Source: Propionibacteriaceae bacterium (GTDB lineage: Bacteria > Actinomycetota > Actinomycetes > Propionibacteriales > Propionibacteriaceae). From it: a stretch of DNA of 6,386 nt. The stretch lies in contig JAGXHS010000034.1 of assembly GCA_024636075.1 (NCBI GenBank), forward strand, positions 1-6,386. Reading direction: 5' to 3'. Shown here piece after piece: positions 5,283-6,386 of the stretch. The translations under genes and the position numbers were made by a program. Positions within the stretch are counted from its first letter, which is position 1, and the number at the start of each line of letters is the position of its first letter. The notes under the pieces were generated by a model. That model was not told the origin of the DNA. It searched no databases and saw only the letters and a list, made by a program, of their open reading frames with translations.

Positions 5283-5731
5283 GTCCAACCAAGGTGCTGG
5301 TGTTGAATGGGCCCAACCTGGGAAGGTTGGGGCGTCGGCAGCCGGAGATCTACGGCCACGCCACGCACGCCGACCTTGCCGAGCATGTCGTCGGCACCGG
5401 GACAGGGCTCGGCCTTGAGGTCGAGGTGCGTCAGACGGACTCCGAGGGGGAGATGATCGGTTGGTTGCACGAAGCTGCTGACCAGAACATTCCGGTTGTG
5501 CTGAATCCTGCGGCGTGGACGCACTATTCGATCGCCGTCGCCGACGCAGTGGCGCAGGTGAACTTCGTCGTCGAGGTGCACATCTCCAATGTGCACTCCC
5601 GCGAGGGGTTCCGCCGGCACTCGGTGATCTCGCCCTACGTCACCGGTGTGATTGCCGGTCTGGGATTCGGCGGCTACGACCTGGCTTTGACGCACGTTGC
5701 CGCGTCGGTTGAGGTTCCCGAAGCTCGCTAG
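5279..5731 (+). CDS. aroQ: Type II 3-dehydroquinate dehydratase
   Basis: The enzyme dehydrates 3-dehydroquinate to 3-dehydroshikimate, step three of the shikimate pathway for aromatic amino acids, in the cytosol; type II enzymes form dodecamers. At 150 residues it is normal length. The family motifs are all there: VLNGPNLGRLG (8-18), the mobile-loop arginines R19/R20, catalytic Y25 in EIYG, N76 and H82 in LNPAAWTHYS, and E99, H101, R108 and R112 in VEVHISNVHSREGFRRHS. The NLGRLGRRQPE stretch closely resembles the mycobacterial enzyme. ATG 5279 is chosen because family members begin 2-6 residues before the first strand; ATG 5267 would add MGTA. Its stop codon overlaps the putative -10 of ahcY. 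manA often follows the SIS gene in related loci, so aroQ here is a lineage-specific arrangement. Confidence 0.95.
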   Translation: MSPTKVLVLNGPNLGRLGRRQPEIYGHATHADLAEHVVGTGTGLGLEVEVRQTDSEGEMIGWLHEAADQNIPVVLNPAAWTHYSIAVADAVAQVNFVVEVHISNVHSREGFRRHSVISPYVTGVIAGLGFGGYDLALTHVAASVEVPEAR

Positions 5732-5734
5732 GCT
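5709..5734 (+). promoter_or_regulatory. Candidate leaderless promoter of ahcY
   Basis: TTGAGG (5709-5714) and TAGGCT (5729-5734) lie 14 bases apart. The TAGGCT box overlaps the aroQ TAG stop and ends 7 bases before ATG 5742. No Shine-Dalgarno is visible in front of that ATG, so a leaderless mRNA is plausible. The short spacer makes the -35 box uncertain. Confidence 0.4.
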
Positions 5735-5741
5735 GTCTTGC

Positions 5742-6377
5742 ATGGATTACGCTGTCAAGGACCTGTCACTGGCCAAATTCGGGCGACGTGAGATCGTCCT
5801 CGCCGAACACGAGATGCCCGGCCTGATGGCGATGCGGGAGCGCTACGGAGATTCCGAGCCGCTTCGTGGAGCCAGGATCGCTGGCAGCCTGCACATGACG
5901 GTGCAGACCGCCGTGTTGATCGAAACTCTCGTTGCGCTCGGAGCCGAGGTGCGCTGGGCCTCGTGCAACATCTTCTCCACCCAGGATCAAGCGGCTGCGG
6001 CCGTGGTCGTCGGCCCCCACGGTGGCGAGGACAATCCGCAGGGCTCACCGGTGTTCGCATGGAAGGGCGAGACACTGGCCGAGTACTGGCAATGCACCAA
6101 TGAGATCTTTAGCTGGCCGGACGGCCAGCCGCCGAACATGATCCTGGACGATGGTGGCGACGCCACCTTGCTTCTGCACAACGCGGTCGACTTCACCAAG
6201 GCCGGTGAGGTCCCCGACGACGCCGACGGTGACAGTGAGGAGTCCCGGGTCATGCTGGCCCAGTTGCGCCGTACCCTGTCCGCGCAGGACACGGATTGGG
6301 TGGCAGTGGCGAACTCGATCCGCGGGGTGACCGAGGGGCATCGCCGTGTGGTAGATGCTGGAGACGTGGTTGCGTGA
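5742..6377 (+). CDS. ahcY: Adenosylhomocysteinase, N-terminal part (contig-end truncated, 3' end garbled)
   Basis: The enzyme hydrolyses S-adenosyl-L-homocysteine to adenosine and homocysteine in the activated-methyl cycle, using bound NAD. The sequence from ATG 5742 (MDYAVKDLSLAKFGRREIVLAEHEMPGL) is a clear family N-terminus. It has the substrate-binding IAGSLHMTVQTAVLIETL (H51), WASCNIFSTQD (72-82), catalytic D136 in MILDDGGDATLLLH, the actinobacterial insertion rich in Asp/Glu (about 155-168) and IRGVTE ending at E198 (the human E156 equivalent). The family continues ETTTGVHRLY; here bases 6336-6386 give GHRRVVDAGDVVA and a stop. Full-length actinobacterial proteins are about 480-490 residues, so the NAD domain is missing. 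Homology is sound only to base 6335. The stop at 6375-6377 is probably an assembly error and not a true gene end. An upstream in-frame ATG-like start at 5697 lies inside aroQ and is rejected. Confidence 0.93.
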   Translation: MDYAVKDLSLAKFGRREIVLAEHEMPGLMAMRERYGDSEPLRGARIAGSLHMTVQTAVLIETLVALGAEVRWASCNIFSTQDQAAAAVVVGPHGGEDNPQGSPVFAWKGETLAEYWQCTNEIFSWPDGQPPNMILDDGGDATLLLHNAVDFTKAGEVPDDADGDSEESRVMLAQLRRTLSAQDTDWVAVANSIRGVTEGHRRVVDAGDVVA

Positions 6378-6386
6378 CTTCCAACC

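Noticed and set aside
1..6386. CRISPR, tRNA/rRNA, transposase, defence or toxin-antitoxin systems
   Set aside because: No spaced repeats, cloverleaf-like segments, inverted terminal repeats or recognisable proteins of these classes were seen. The Tn5 end at the left edge is library adapter, not a resident transposon.

Overview
The window is high-GC DNA with the codon bias of an actinobacterium. Its gene order (glycosyltransferase C-terminus, DUF5719, divergent zincin-like protein, DUF3499, phosphomannomutase, Trm112-like, SIS/phosphomannose-isomerase-like, then ahcY) is the conserved actinobacterial neighbourhood also seen around M. tuberculosis Rv3256c-Rv3259 and the matching Streptomyces locus. 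I cannot assign a genus; a propionibacterial or similar lineage is only a guess. The DNA looks like one complete assembled contig. Bases 2-20 are exactly the Tn5 mosaic end of Nextera libraries, and the last ~50 bases, inside ahcY, are garbled.

Layout. Bases 21-431 encode the C-terminal tail of a membrane glycosyltransferase, coupled by an ATGA overlap to a secreted or anchored DUF5719 protein (428-1684). Facing it, only 6 bp away, is a minus-strand member of the zincin-like DUF1025 family with a degenerate metal motif (1691-2131). It diverges from a DUF3499 zinc-ribbon protein (2169-2537), and the ~37 bp between them carries two back-to-back candidate promoters that both predict leaderless mRNAs. 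The plus-strand cluster continues with manB (2558-3973), a Trm112-like Zn protein (3970-4188, GTGA overlap), a SIS-fold protein (4193-5227), type II 3-dehydroquinate dehydratase aroQ (5279-5731) and the N-terminal third of ahcY (from 5742).

How the genes fit together. ManB, and probably the SIS protein, belong to mannose-phosphate/GDP-mannose supply for cell-envelope glycans, which fits the upstream glycosyltransferase and DUF5719 protein. AroQ (shikimate pathway) lies where manA is often found in related loci, and AhcY (S-adenosylhomocysteine recycling) follows.

The region is mostly ordinary conserved chromosome. I see no undescribed defence or mobile system. The most unusual feature is the SIS-aroQ junction: an 18-bp tandem duplication and three successive ATGA stop/start overlaps linking two tiny reading frames (12 and 7 codons) to aroQ. 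Also worth checking are the paired leaderless promoters, the degenerate zincin motif, the tripartite internal repeat of the DUF5719 protein and the artefacts at both contig ends.
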